38,593 bases of DNA. Origin: JBDREA01 sp043820265. Its GTDB lineage: Archaea; Altiarchaeota; Altiarchaeia; IMC4; JBDREA01. The notes under the pieces are model-generated. The model had not been told where the DNA came from and made no database searches. It saw only the letters and a list, made by a program, of their open reading frames with translations. Each line of letters starts with the position of its first letter. Position 1 is the first letter of the stretch. Position numbers and translations under genes: made by a program. The stretch is taken from NCBI GenBank assembly GCA_043820265.1, contig JBDREA010000056.1:1-38593 (forward strand), in the 5' to 3' direction. This document shows, one piece after another, positions 1 to 6,914 of the stretch.

Positions 1-240
1 CACGACCGCATGCCGGTCATTCTAGGCAAGGAGAACGAAGCCTCCTGGTTATCGGCCGAAAATCACGATATCGATAAATTAAAGTCGATGCTCGCACCCT
101 ACCCCGCTGAAGAAATGAAGGCTGTTCCCGTCTCACCTGACGTTGGAAATCCCGAAAACAACAACCCAGAAATACTCGCTCCGATCCAAGAACCCAAGGA
201 CTTCGCAGAAACACAAAAGACGCTGGGGGAATACCTGTGA
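1..240 (+). CDS. SRAP-family (YedK/HMCES-like) protein, C-terminal part
   Basis: The reading frame is open from base 1, so the 5' part lies outside the window. The visible 79 residues begin H-D-R-M-P-V-I-L and continue with L-x-P-Y-P-A-E-E-M, x-P-V-S and a P-E-N-N-N-P-E turn. This is the characteristic C-terminal end of SOS-response-associated peptidase (SRAP) proteins. Family members form a DNA-protein crosslink with abasic sites in single-stranded DNA. The His at the very first codon is probably the conserved active-site His of the H-x-R-M-P motif; the N-terminal catalytic Cys cannot be seen. The last 20 residues are a Gln/Glu-rich tail past the domain. The DNA-damage theme recurs in the polymerase operon 1.5 kb downstream, but the two are not in one operon. 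Confidence 0.85.
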   Translation, partial: HDRMPVILGKENEASWLSAENHDIDKLKSMLAPYPAEEMKAVPVSPDVGNPENNNPEILAPIQEPKDFAETQKTLGEYL

Positions 241-302
241 TGCGGGATTCGAAGCAGGAAATTAACAAAGTATCTATCGGGGGCAAAGTCGCATCTTCAC
301 CC

Positions 303-330
303 GTTTTAATAATCCAATACCCTAGGTATT
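303..330 (+). promoter_or_regulatory. TATA element and inverted repeat before the 335 gene
   Basis: A TTTTAAT stretch centred near 307 lies about 28 bp before the ATG at 335, the spacing expected for a leaderless archaeal transcript. Between it and the start codon is a perfect inverted repeat, AATACC-cta-GGTATT (316-330). Its position downstream of TATA and over the expected start site would suit a repressor operator; that role is inferred. Confidence 0.45.
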
Positions 331-334
331 CATA

Positions 335-730
335 ATGGAAAAAAAGCGTGTCGCAACGATAATAGTTGCCGTCTTGATAATCGGTTACCTCGCTTGGGTT
401 TTTTATACCAATTACATGTGGAGCCAGATATCAGGGGAGTTAGACAGCTGCACGGACGAATACGGGGAGCTGGAAAAAATAACCGAGCAAGTGATCGAAT
501 TTGACGTTTTTTCCTGCGAAGCAATCGAAGAATCGACACTGGCCGTTGAGAATTATTCAAAAAAGTGCGAGCCCGTCTATGGGAAAGCCAAGACATTCAT
601 CGAAAAAAACAAAGCCAGCCTCCAAAAGGACACAGCTGAAGCAGAGCTTAAAAGGATCGAGGAATCATTATCTAAGATGCAGCATTTAGGTGTAGAGATC
701 GAAGACAGATCCACCTACGGATGCTTCTAG
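335..730 (+). CDS. Small membrane-anchored protein of unknown function
   Basis: 131 residues. A short basic N-terminus (M-E-K-K-R) is followed by one hydrophobic segment at about residues 6-27, so the protein is anchored with its C-terminal ~100 residues outside the membrane. The exterior part is acidic and predicted helical, with four cysteines (about 39, 61, 78 and 130) that could pair as disulfides. The ATG at 335 is supported by a TATA-like element about 28 bp upstream and no Shine-Dalgarno. I do not recognise a family. It stands alone, with about 90 bp on its 5' side and its own promoter, so context gives no function. Confidence 0.7.
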   Translation: MEKKRVATIIVAVLIIGYLAWVFYTNYMWSQISGELDSCTDEYGELEKITEQVIEFDVFSCEAIEESTLAVENYSKKCEPVYGKAKTFIEKNKASLQKDTAEAELKRIEESLSKMQHLGVEIEDRSTYGCF

Positions 731-743
731 CACTCACCTATGG

Positions 744-753
744 TATTTAATTA
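744..753 (+). promoter_or_regulatory. TATA box for the 778 gene
   Basis: TATTTAATTAA-type element (744-753) centred about 28 bp before the ATG at 778. This spacing argues that 778, not the ATG at 755 inside or next to the element, is the real start. Confidence 0.5.
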
Positions 754-777
754 ATGTTTCTTCGAATCATTTCACTT

Positions 778-978
778 ATGGAAGAAGGAACTTTCTGTCC
801 GATGATAAAAGAAGCATGCAAGAAAACTGAATGCATGCTATGGTTCGCAGAAGACCCAGAAGTAAAAGACGGATTCTGCAGCCTCTACATCGCAGCCATC
901 TACGGCAGAGACAACAAAAAAGAACTCCAGACACTAAACCAAAACCTCGGCCTAATAATGAGGAACTTCAAGGGATAG
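778..978 (+). CDS. Small four-cysteine protein (possible metal or Fe-S binder)
   Basis: 66 residues from the ATG at 778. An upstream in-frame ATG adding eight residues overlaps the TATA element and was rejected. Four cysteines are arranged as F-C-P, E-A-C-K-K, E-C-M-L-W and F-C-S (spacing about C-x6-C-x4-C-x14-C). Small proteins with this C-P ... C ... C-x-L-W ... C pattern are common in archaea and bacteria, and the cysteines are plausible ligands for Zn or an Fe-S cluster; that is inferred. The C-terminal 30 residues look helical. The next gene begins 23 bp downstream, so the two may be co-transcribed. Confidence 0.65.
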   Translation: MEEGTFCPMIKEACKKTECMLWFAEDPEVKDGFCSLYIAAIYGRDNKKELQTLNQNLGLIMRNFKG

Positions 979-1001
979 TCCTAGATAATGGGGGAATTAA
1001 A

Positions 1002-1658
1002 ATGGGGGAAGACGAGAGTACAGACATCATCTGTTGCATCAACTGCGGTAGCATCAAGTTGAAGTCTCTTTTTGCTCCTGGTTTGCCTCCGCTTGCTGTG
1101 GTGTCTACGACCAACAAGCATCAATGCCTGGATTGCGGACACATTAGTCTGGGTTTGATGTTTGACTCAATTGAGGAATACGAAAAATTTCGCGAGGCCA
1201 AGGAGAAGAATAGGGGTCAATCCCCCGGGGATTCAGTTGGTTCTAGAGGGGACGAATCCGGATTTTCCGGGATTGGAATGGATTCCTTCAAGACGGAGTT
1301 CCGCTGCCCCTACTGCGAAAAATCCTTCCCGCAAAGGATAAGGTCAGGACATGAAGAGATAAGCTGCCCCCACTGTGAACAGCAGATTCTCTATTTGTTC
1401 GGAGTCGTAGAGGAAAGCGAAGTGGAAAACTGGATGGTCACACAAAAAAATGAAGTACTTCTAAATACGGCGAAGGGGGACAAGGAGGTGTCCTTCGAAT
1501 CCCTTATCCCACTCGACGCGCTCGAAGGGGAATCCCTTCTTTTCGTATACCAAGAAAGCTTCATGCCCAAACTCTCCCAAGTAAGAGACGAAGACTACTT
1601 TGAAGAAGCACCCACCTACGCAATAAACTTCGACCTGGGTGATACGACAGAATTCTAA
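1002..1658 (+). CDS. Protein with two zinc-ribbon-like motifs
   Basis: 218 residues from the ATG at 1002, which is preceded by a GGGGGA ribosome-binding site. A longer frame reaches back to 831 but overlaps the preceding gene with Arg/Lys-rich shadow sequence. The first CxxC pair (C12-x2-C15, C42-x2-C45) makes a zinc-ribbon-like N-terminus. After a Gly/Ser-rich linker (about 72-92) comes a second pair (C102-P-Y-C105 and C122-P-H-C125). The C-terminal ~90 residues are acidic and cysteine-free. Function unknown; such proteins are often nucleic-acid or protein-interaction adapters, but nothing here proves that. Confidence 0.65.
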   Translation: MGEDESTDIICCINCGSIKLKSLFAPGLPPLAVVSTTNKHQCLDCGHISLGLMFDSIEEYEKFREAKEKNRGQSPGDSVGSRGDESGFSGIGMDSFKTEFRCPYCEKSFPQRIRSGHEEISCPHCEQQILYLFGVVEESEVENWMVTQKNEVLLNTAKGDKEVSFESLIPLDALEGESLLFVYQESFMPKLSQVRDEDYFEEAPTYAINFDLGDTTEF

Positions 1659-1670
1659 TCGAATTCTTTT
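1650..1670 (+). terminator. Possible terminator: short hairpin plus T run
   Basis: Two GAATTC elements separated by TAATC (1650-1666) can pair and are followed directly by TTTT. The sequence overlaps the stop codon of the zinc-ribbon gene. Archaeal termination mainly needs the T run, so the hairpin may be incidental. Confidence 0.25.
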
Positions 1671-1694
1671 CTCCCACTCTCCCCCGCAAACTGC

Positions 1695-1702
1695 TTTATA
1701 TT
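1695..1702 (+). promoter_or_regulatory. TATA box of the polB2-like operon
   Basis: TTTATATT centred at about 1698.5, 26-27 bp before the GTG at 1725. This places transcription start on the start codon and marks the beginning of a three-gene operon. Confidence 0.6.
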
Positions 1703-1724
1703 TGGTTTCCTTTTTCTTGTCGAT

Positions 1725-2171
1725 GTGAACACTTTTGTTGCTCCAGAGAAACTCTACTTCGGCCGCATCCACTTCGTCGACGGCCCAGCAGGAGAGACGT
1801 TGGGTTACATGCTGACGTTGGCTGCCTCAAGGCAGGGGTATGGGCCGGTCATCTACGTCGACTGCCATAACAGCTTCGACCCCTACTACCTCCACAGAAC
1901 CTTCAAGGACAGAGACCCTATCGGGCGGCTCAAAAAAATATTGGTCAGCCGGCCTTTCACGGTGTATCAGCTCCGGGAACTGGTCGACAAAAAGCTCGAA
2001 GAAGCCGTAGTGAAACACAAATCCAAGGTGCTCCTCGTATCGGCAATCGACGGATTCAGGGAAGACAAGGAAACGCCCATAATCACCAAAAAGGTCATGG
2101 ATAGAATCGATTCTCTGACGCAGCGCTACGGCCTCATCACAGTAGTAAGCAAGTATCGGAGGTGGGAATAG
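1725..2171 (+). CDS. RadA/RecA-like ATPase paralogue with degenerate nucleotide-binding motifs
   Basis: 148 residues, GTG start at 1725 set by the TATA spacing. The order of elements matches the RadA/RecA core: a strand leading into a P-loop position (V-D-G-P-A-G-E-T, residues 18-25), P-V-I-Y-V-D at 41-46 (as in the RadA V-V-Y-I-D-T-E strand), I-L-V-S-R-P-F-T at 72-79 (as in I-I-V-A-R-A-Y), and V-L-L-V-S-A-I at 102-108 in place of Walker B L-L-I-V-D-S. The P-loop Lys and the Walker B Asp are both absent, so it is unlikely to hydrolyse ATP. It is much shorter than RadA and lacks the N-terminal domain and C-terminal extension. It abuts the next gene with no spacing, ahead of a B-family polymerase. 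A structural or recruiting role for that polymerase is inferred. Confidence 0.65.
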   Translation: MNTFVAPEKLYFGRIHFVDGPAGETLGYMLTLAASRQGYGPVIYVDCHNSFDPYYLHRTFKDRDPIGRLKKILVSRPFTVYQLRELVDKKLEEAVVKHKSKVLLVSAIDGFREDKETPIITKKVMDRIDSLTQRYGLITVVSKYRRWE

Positions 2172-2486
2172 ATGGGAAGGACTCTAGCCACCGCCACCAT
2201 GGTTCTCGCAGGCGAGTTCGCGCGCTGGAGCAAGTACCGAAGGACTCTAAGAAAAGAGGACAAAGAAGCGTTCGACGCCATGCTTGCCTCCTCAAAGCAT
2301 CATTTTTCCGCGGTCGGCTACGCAGGCATAGTTGACAGCTTTGAGACCATGGCCATCTCCATCATGCTAGAACAAGAAAAGAGGATTAGAAGAATTGAAG
2401 AGGCATGGGGTATTGTTGGACGCGGAAGTCGCAGGCAACAAAGTAGCGTTGTGGGTACGAGAAAAACAGAAAGCTGTTCGCTTTGA
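2172..2486 (+). CDS. Small helical protein between the RadA-like and PolB genes
   Basis: 104 residues. The ATG directly follows the stop codon of the RadA-like gene, with a GGAGGTGGG ribosome-binding site inside that gene's end. The first ~80 residues look helical and mixed-charge (E-F-A-R-W-S-K-Y-R-R ... M-L-E-Q-E-K-R-I-R-R-I-E-E-A-W). The last ~25 residues (G-R-G-S-R-R-Q-Q ...) lie over the start of the polymerase gene in another frame and look unstructured. The overlap with the polymerase frame is 92 bp if the TTG at 2395 is the polymerase start. Unknown family; its place in the operon suggests a third subunit or adaptor. Confidence 0.6.
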   Translation: MGRTLATATMVLAGEFARWSKYRRTLRKEDKEAFDAMLASSKHHFSAVGYAGIVDSFETMAISIMLEQEKRIRRIEEAWGIVGRGSRRQQSSVVGTRKTESCSL

Positions 2487-4575
2487 GGCAGACTACACGG
2501 CCTGCTTCCACGTGCAGGGAAGTGAGCTCGGTGAGATAGAAAAGAAGATATCTGTTCTCGGCCTAGACACATCCAGGGTTGTCGTCAAAGACCTTGTGAG
2601 TATGGAGCTGAGGCCTGCGGTCGAAGTGAGGGTGGGAAACCTCGAGCTATTTGGTAAGGCAGTGTATCTCGTTGAGCGAGCCTGCAACTACGAATACGAG
2701 CTCTTCAACTGCGACATCGACCCCCACCAGGCCTATCTCTTCGAACACGATCTGAGCCCGCTTTGCGAGGTCGAGTTTGAAGAAGATGGGGGGAAGATAA
2801 CCCAAATCAGAAAGACGGCAAGCGATCCTCCATTGGATCTAACAGTCGCCCATCTTGCGATTGAGACCTCCTACAATCCCCTGATAGACTTTGAGTGCGT
2901 CCTAGAAAAAATTAAGTTGAACAACGAAGAATATTCTGGCTCAGAGCAGAACATACTCCTAGGATTTCGCTGTGACTACCTCAAGTTGGACCCCGATGTC
3001 GTCGTCACAGAAAAAGGAGACTCCTACCTCCTCGACTACCTGACTCACAAGTTCAAGATACATGGCATCAGGTTCAGCTTCGGAAGAGACCAAGACAAGT
3101 TCCCGGTCCGAGATGGTAAAAGTTTCTTCTCATACGGCCGGGTGATCCGAAGGCTTCCCCCACACTACTTAAGGGGTAGGCTCCACGTCGACGCAGTCAG
3201 CTTCAACTACCAAGAGGGGTATTTGGAGGGCATCTTCGATCTGGCCCGACTCACCGGGATGCCGGTCCAGAAGGTGGCAAGGCTATCGCCTGGGGCTTCC
3301 ATCACGAACCTCCAACTCTACACCGCCTACCGCCTCGGCTACGCGGTGCCCTACAAAACCAACATGGTCGAAGACTTCAAAACCAGCTGGGACCTCTTCA
3401 TAAGCGACAAAGGAGGATTCATCTATGAACCCAAACTCGGATTCCACAACTTCGTCGCAGAAATAGATTTCTCCTCGATGTACCCGAACATCATGGTCAA
3501 CGAAAACATCAGCCCCGAAACGATACTCTGCAAATGCTGCCAGGACAACAAGGTGGTGCCCGAGACGGGATACAACATCTGCAAAAAACGCAGGGGTATC
3601 GTTCCTCAAGTGCTTGAGCCCGTCATCGCAAGGAGAGTCCACTACAAATTGCTCTACGAGCATACAGGCGAGGAAAAATATAAGCACATGGCTAATTCGC
3701 TGAAGTGGATTCTCGTGACATCCTTCGGATACATGGGTTTTCGAAAGAGCAGGTTCGGGCGGATAGAGGCTCATGAATCGATTACGGCATTCGCCCGTGA
3801 ACTCCTACTCCAAGCCAAAGACATCTGTGAGGAAAATGGTTTTCGGGTGCTTCATGGAATCGTCGATTCGCTTTGGATACAAAAGCCGTACGTCACGAAA
3901 GATGAGGTCGATGAGCTTGCGAAAAAAATCGAGGATAAACTCAAGATTCCGGTGAAAAACGAAGGCCTCTACCAGTGGATAGTGTTTTGCCCGTCCGTTG
4001 ACGGCCTGGATGCTCCTGTTCCCAACCGCTACTACGGCGTCTTCAAGGGCGGAGAGGCGAAGGTCCGGGGAATCGAGCTTCGAAGACGAGATTCGCCAAA
4101 GATAGTAAAAGACTTGCAGCGCGAAGTCATCGATCTGCTTTATAAGGCTAAAGACGAAGGGGAGTTCCGGGCCCTGATACCTGAGACAATTCGTGTAATG
4201 CGAAAGTACGCAGCGAGGCTCAAAACGGGAAAGGTGCCGGTCTCTGAGTTGACCATCAAAAAACGGGTGTCAAAGAAGGCGGAATCCTACAAATCGGGGA
4301 TAGCTGCTAAGGCTGTGATCGAGCAGCTTGAAAGGATAGGATTGGACCTTGAACCTGGAGACAACATAAAATACATCATCCGAAAAGCAGACTCAAGACA
4401 CTCGTCCGCCAGATATACGGCGGTGGAGCAGATCATAGATGAACGATACGACGCAGACAAATATATCGAACTACTCGCACGATCAATGGAAACGCTACTG
4501 ATGGAGTTTGGATACGACCGAGAGAAATTGATTGAGATGCTTGAATCGACAAAGCAAGTTACGCTTTCGGAGTGA
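2395..4575 (+). CDS. Family B DNA polymerase, PolB2-like, with degenerate exonuclease and motif C
   Basis: 726 residues, TTG start at 2395; the first strand G-V-L-L-D-A-E follows at once, as in other PolB N-termini. Motif A is intact (D358-F-S-S-M-Y-P). The motif B region is K437-W-I-L-V-T-S-F-G, with the usual Asn replaced. Motif C reads H-G-I489-V-D491-S where D-T-D-S is expected, so the first Asp is missing. The thumb motif R-G-I-E-L-R-R-R-D is at 558-566. Exonuclease motifs are eroded: Exo I reads A-I-E-T (155-158) rather than D-I-E-T, and Exo III reads Y-Q-E-G-Y (272-276) rather than Y-x3-D. Such changes are known in archaeal PolB2 proteins. At 726 residues it is slightly short for a replicative PolB. 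Third gene of the operon with the RadA-like and small proteins. Likely a specialised, perhaps damage-tolerance, polymerase rather than the replicase. Confidence 0.85.
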   Translation: MKRHGVLLDAEVAGNKVALWVREKQKAVRFEADYTACFHVQGSELGEIEKKISVLGLDTSRVVVKDLVSMELRPAVEVRVGNLELFGKAVYLVERACNYEYELFNCDIDPHQAYLFEHDLSPLCEVEFEEDGGKITQIRKTASDPPLDLTVAHLAIETSYNPLIDFECVLEKIKLNNEEYSGSEQNILLGFRCDYLKLDPDVVVTEKGDSYLLDYLTHKFKIHGIRFSFGRDQDKFPVRDGKSFFSYGRVIRRLPPHYLRGRLHVDAVSFNYQEGYLEGIFDLARLTGMPVQKVARLSPGASITNLQLYTAYRLGYAVPYKTNMVEDFKTSWDLFISDKGGFIYEPKLGFHNFVAEIDFSSMYPNIMVNENISPETILCKCCQDNKVVPETGYNICKKRRGIVPQVLEPVIARRVHYKLLYEHTGEEKYKHMANSLKWILVTSFGYMGFRKSRFGRIEAHESITAFARELLLQAKDICEENGFRVLHGIVDSLWIQKPYVTKDEVDELAKKIEDKLKIPVKNEGLYQWIVFCPSVDGLDAPVPNRYYGVFKGGEAKVRGIELRRRDSPKIVKDLQREVIDLLYKAKDEGEFRALIPETIRVMRKYAARLKTGKVPVSELTIKKRVSKKAESYKSGIAAKAVIEQLERIGLDLEPGDNIKYIIRKADSRHSSARYTAVEQIIDERYDADKYIELLARSMETLLMEFGYDREKLIEMLESTKQVTLSE

Positions 4576-4581
4576 TTGGAA

Positions 4582-6087
4582 TCAGAATTGAAGTGCAACT
4601 ACTCTATATCTATCTGGGACGCTTTCTAAGGTTGATTCGTACATCTGTCTGGCAGCTCCGGGGAGTATGGCGGGGTGCAGCTTAGCACCTAATGCTTGGT
4701 TCCATCGTTTAAACTCTTTTTCCCCGAATCGGTCTATCAAGTGCCTTGATTTATGGAATAATGTCTTCTGGGATTCATCAAGGGTGCATTGCATCCCAAT
4801 TCGGCTGGCTTCTTCTCGAACTTGGGCAAAGTCGATTTGGAATTCTAGGTCATATTCTCCGAATACCAGCCTTTTGAAAATGTTGATGGCATTATTGTAA
4901 TTTTGCCATCCCTCTTGGGACGGAGTATAATCATCCATAACGATTGCTCCATGTTGAAAGGAGTCTCTGACATTTGTGAGCAGTTTTCGAACACCAACTT
5001 GGTAGGGGTATATGCCTCCAAAATCTCTCGAGTTAATGTTTTCTCGTACAGCAGATGATCTTTCGACATCATCGTTGAGATCTGGTGTGGCTGAAAGGGG
5101 AACCAATACTGGCGTGAAACTAACCTCTCTTGCAGCAGGAGTGCTTACTAAGCCTTCAAACTCTCCTCTGGTTAAGACAGAATCTTTCAATTCTGGTATC
5201 TCTTTACCTAATTCATCTCGGTATTCGTGTTCGCCCTGAGTTTGCGCATTCTTGATATTGGGTACGATGAATACTCTGTATTTTCGGTCGCCGTCTTGGA
5301 TTATGGGTTCCATGGGAAGGTTGTCTAATAGCTCGTTGAAATATACTACTCCGCATGGTAGGCTTCCGAAATTGAAGTTTCGAGCATCTAGTTGGGATAT
5401 TAGAACACGGTCACCAAGATTCCTTTGAGCTATTAATGGGCTGAATGTCTGTCTTAGAAATTCCACAGATCGTTCAGTCTTATCTGATACAATAAATCTT
5501 GCCTTAGCCATCTTTTCAGCAAAATCTTTGCCTTCTGTACGTTTTAAAAAATCAGACCCGGTTGCATAGTCCACTACATCATAGTCTAAATACCCTCTAC
5601 CTGCACCTAATCCAAGCAATGTTAAATCTTTTGGAGTATCCCCACTCGCTGAAGTATAAGATGTTAATATCAACTCCGACATTACTCGTCCGAACCATGG
5701 CGATAGCATCTGTGGAAAAAGTGGCATAGTGTGAAGTATGTCCGCTGCATCATCGAGAGTCATTTTTTCGAATTGATTTCTAACCAGGTCTTGTGGCCGA
5801 AAATCAACTTTTTCAGAGAAAAATCCTCCCTTGCCGTATAAGAAAAGATCCTGAAACTGGGAATATGGGATCGCATGTTTGAGAACCCTACTGATTAACC
5901 GTGGATCTGTTATCTTATTTCTGGCAATGACCTCTTTAGCTCCTTTCTTTCCTTGAAGTATCCTTCCTATACCTCCAGTACGTTCAGACTCCTGGAACAT
6001 CGCATTAAATTGTCTTATGAAATCAGCTGTATCATCAGGTGTTGTTCTAAATCTATTGCCTCCGTTTGATGAATTTTTTAAGGACAT
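4582..6087 (-). CDS. SAM-dependent methyltransferase, MidA/NDUFAF7-like
   Basis: 501 residues. Residues 74-91 (P-Y-S-Q-F-Q-D-L-F-L-Y-G-K-G-G-F-F-S) recall the MidA-family start where a Met/Leu-rich helix precedes L-Y-x-P-x-x-G-Y-Y-S. A glycine-rich SAM loop (L-L-G-L-G-A-G-R-G, 157-165) follows, then a S-D-K-T-E-R segment (201-206) and V-V-Y-F-N-E-L-L-D-N-L-P (247-258), which closely matches the MidA A-N-E-L-L-D-A-L-P motif. The mitochondrial member methylates an arginine in complex I. The archaeal substrate is unknown. It ends 6 bp from the convergent polymerase stop. Codon usage is more AT-leaning than in the neighbouring plus-strand genes, which may reflect transfer. Other class I methyltransferases are a less likely alternative. 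Confidence 0.6.
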   Translation of the reverse strand: MSLKNSSNGGNRFRTTPDDTADFIRQFNAMFQESERTGGIGRILQGKKGAKEVIARNKITDPRLISRVLKHAIPYSQFQDLFLYGKGGFFSEKVDFRPQDLVRNQFEKMTLDDAADILHTMPLFPQMLSPWFGRVMSELILTSYTSASGDTPKDLTLLGLGAGRGYLDYDVVDYATGSDFLKRTEGKDFAEKMAKARFIVSDKTERSVEFLRQTFSPLIAQRNLGDRVLISQLDARNFNFGSLPCGVVYFNELLDNLPMEPIIQDGDRKYRVFIVPNIKNAQTQGEHEYRDELGKEIPELKDSVLTRGEFEGLVSTPAAREVSFTPVLVPLSATPDLNDDVERSSAVRENINSRDFGGIYPYQVGVRKLLTNVRDSFQHGAIVMDDYTPSQEGWQNYNNAINIFKRLVFGEYDLEFQIDFAQVREEASRIGMQCTLDESQKTLFHKSRHLIDRFGEKEFKRWNQALGAKLHPAILPGAARQMYESTLESVPDRYRVVALQF

Positions 6088-6135
6088 AATTCTTCGAGTA
6101 TCAACTAGGATGTGTTAGGATAAATATCAGATAAA

Positions 6136-6345
6136 CTAGTCTAATCTACTTTTTTTCTTCAGTTTTTTGTAAGCACCTATCCCAATGAATATGGGTGCAC
6201 CGATGACACAAAATGGGCATACGGCCAAACCAACAGCTGCTTCGCCGACTGCTAGTGCGCCGAGTGCTCCGCCAGCCGCAAGCTCAAGGTTTCCTGTACC
6301 CTTTGAGTCCTTCTCCTCTTCGGAGCCGGAGCTGTTTTCATTCAT
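6136..6345 (-). CDS. Small Gly/Ala-rich membrane protein
   Basis: 69 residues from the ATG at 6345; a TTG nine bases further upstream is possible. An acidic Ser/Glu-rich N-terminus (about 20 residues) is followed by a very hydrophobic Gly/Ala-rich stretch with room for two short membrane helices, a C-P-F-C pair between them, and a basic C-terminus (K-K-L-K-K-K-S-R). No family recognised. The charged leader, Gly-rich hydrophobic core and basic tail superficially resemble small secreted antimicrobial peptides, but no processing or export genes are adjacent. It lies 37 bp downstream of the basic microprotein on the same strand and is probably co-transcribed with it. Confidence 0.55.
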   Translation of the reverse strand: MNENSSGSEEEKDSKGTGNLELAAGGALGALAVGEAAVGLAVCPFCVIGAPIFIGIGAYKKLKKKSRLD

Positions 6346-6382
6346 AGAAATCAATTAGAATTCAATCGGAAAAAAGCAGGAT

Positions 6383-6460
6383 CTATTTCTTACCCATCTT
6401 TTTCTTGTGTTTCTTTTTTCTTCTTGCGTCCTGGTAGCTTGTCTCTCTTCCTTTTGTCAT
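6383..6460 (-). CDS. 25-residue highly basic microprotein
   Basis: Short frame with ATG at 6460 and TAG at 6383-6385. It begins M-T-K-G-R-E-T-S-Y and ends in a run of Arg/Lys/His (R-R-K-K-K-H-K-K-K-M-G-K-K). Support comes from an AT-rich TATA-like element (6481-6489) about 25 bp upstream of the ATG on this strand, the leaderless spacing seen elsewhere in the window. Possible roles are a nucleic-acid-binding peptide or a leader for the downstream membrane protein; neither is demonstrated. Confidence 0.4.
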   Translation of the reverse strand: MTKGRETSYQDARRKKKHKKKMGKK

Positions 6461-6466
6461 GACAAT

Positions 6467-6490
6467 CTATATGTGGCTATTAATTAAATA
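6467..6490. promoter_or_regulatory. Overlapping divergent promoters
   Basis: CTATATG (about 6467-6473) lies 27 bp before the plus-strand PIN gene ATG at 6499. TTAATTAAAT (6480-6489) read on the other strand lies about 25 bp before the minus-strand microprotein ATG at 6460. The two TATA elements are only about 14 bp apart, so binding at one should interfere with the other. Confidence 0.5.
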
Positions 6491-6498
6491 ATTACTTG

Positions 6499-6909
6499 AT
6501 GATTCGGATAGTCGTTGACACAAACCTTTTGATTGCTGGAAGATGGAAGCCGGAAAGCGCGTCGAATCGAGTGCTGGATATGTGCCTTGAAGGAGTCGTT
6601 CAGGCAGTCTACAGCCCGAAAACCAAAGACGAAAACCTATTTATTCTTGGCAAAGTCAAGGCGCCGAAAGACTACGTCGACAAAGTCATCAGGTTCTACA
6701 ACGCATCCGTTCATATGACTCCTAAAGAAAAAATTAATGTCATAAAAGAGAACCAATCCGACAACCGGTTCCTCGAAGTAGCCGTGGAAGGAAACGCAGA
6801 CTACGTGATATCATCGGACCACCACCTACTCGACGTGAAAGAATACAAAGGAGTAAAGATAATAAAACCCTCGGAGTTCATTCGTATAATAGAAAAGATG
6901 ATACCCTGA
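6499..6909 (+). CDS. PIN-domain nuclease (VapC-like, PIN_3 type)
   Basis: 136 residues; ATG at 6499 chosen over the adjacent TTG at 6496 because of the TATA spacing. The N-terminus I-R-I-V-V-D-T-N-L-L-I-A carries the first catalytic Asp of PIN ribonucleases. The C-terminal half has S-D-N-R-F-L-E-V-A-V-E-G-N-A-D-Y-V-I-S-S-D, the conserved acidic cluster of this subfamily, which is annotated in many genomes as the toxin of a toxin-antitoxin pair. No recognisable antitoxin (MerR/AbrB/RHH-like) is adjacent on the same strand; the divergent basic microprotein does not look like one. It may be a stand-alone RNase or an orphan toxin. Confidence 0.8.
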   Translation: MIRIVVDTNLLIAGRWKPESASNRVLDMCLEGVVQAVYSPKTKDENLFILGKVKAPKDYVDKVIRFYNASVHMTPKEKINVIKENQSDNRFLEVAVEGNADYVISSDHHLLDVKEYKGVKIIKPSEFIRIIEKMIP

Positions 6910-6914
6910 AAAAT

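Noticed and set aside
831..1001. Upstream extension of the zinc-ribbon gene to 831
   Set aside because: The added residues are Arg/Pro-rich shadow sequence over the preceding gene, and a GGGGGA site supports the ATG at 1002.
3283..3774. 163-codon antisense frame in the polymerase gene
   Set aside because: It covers the region of motif A and motif B of the polymerase; no independent support.
6499..6909. Complete VapBC toxin-antitoxin pair
   Set aside because: Only the PIN protein is present; no AbrB, RHH or similar antitoxin frame precedes or follows it.
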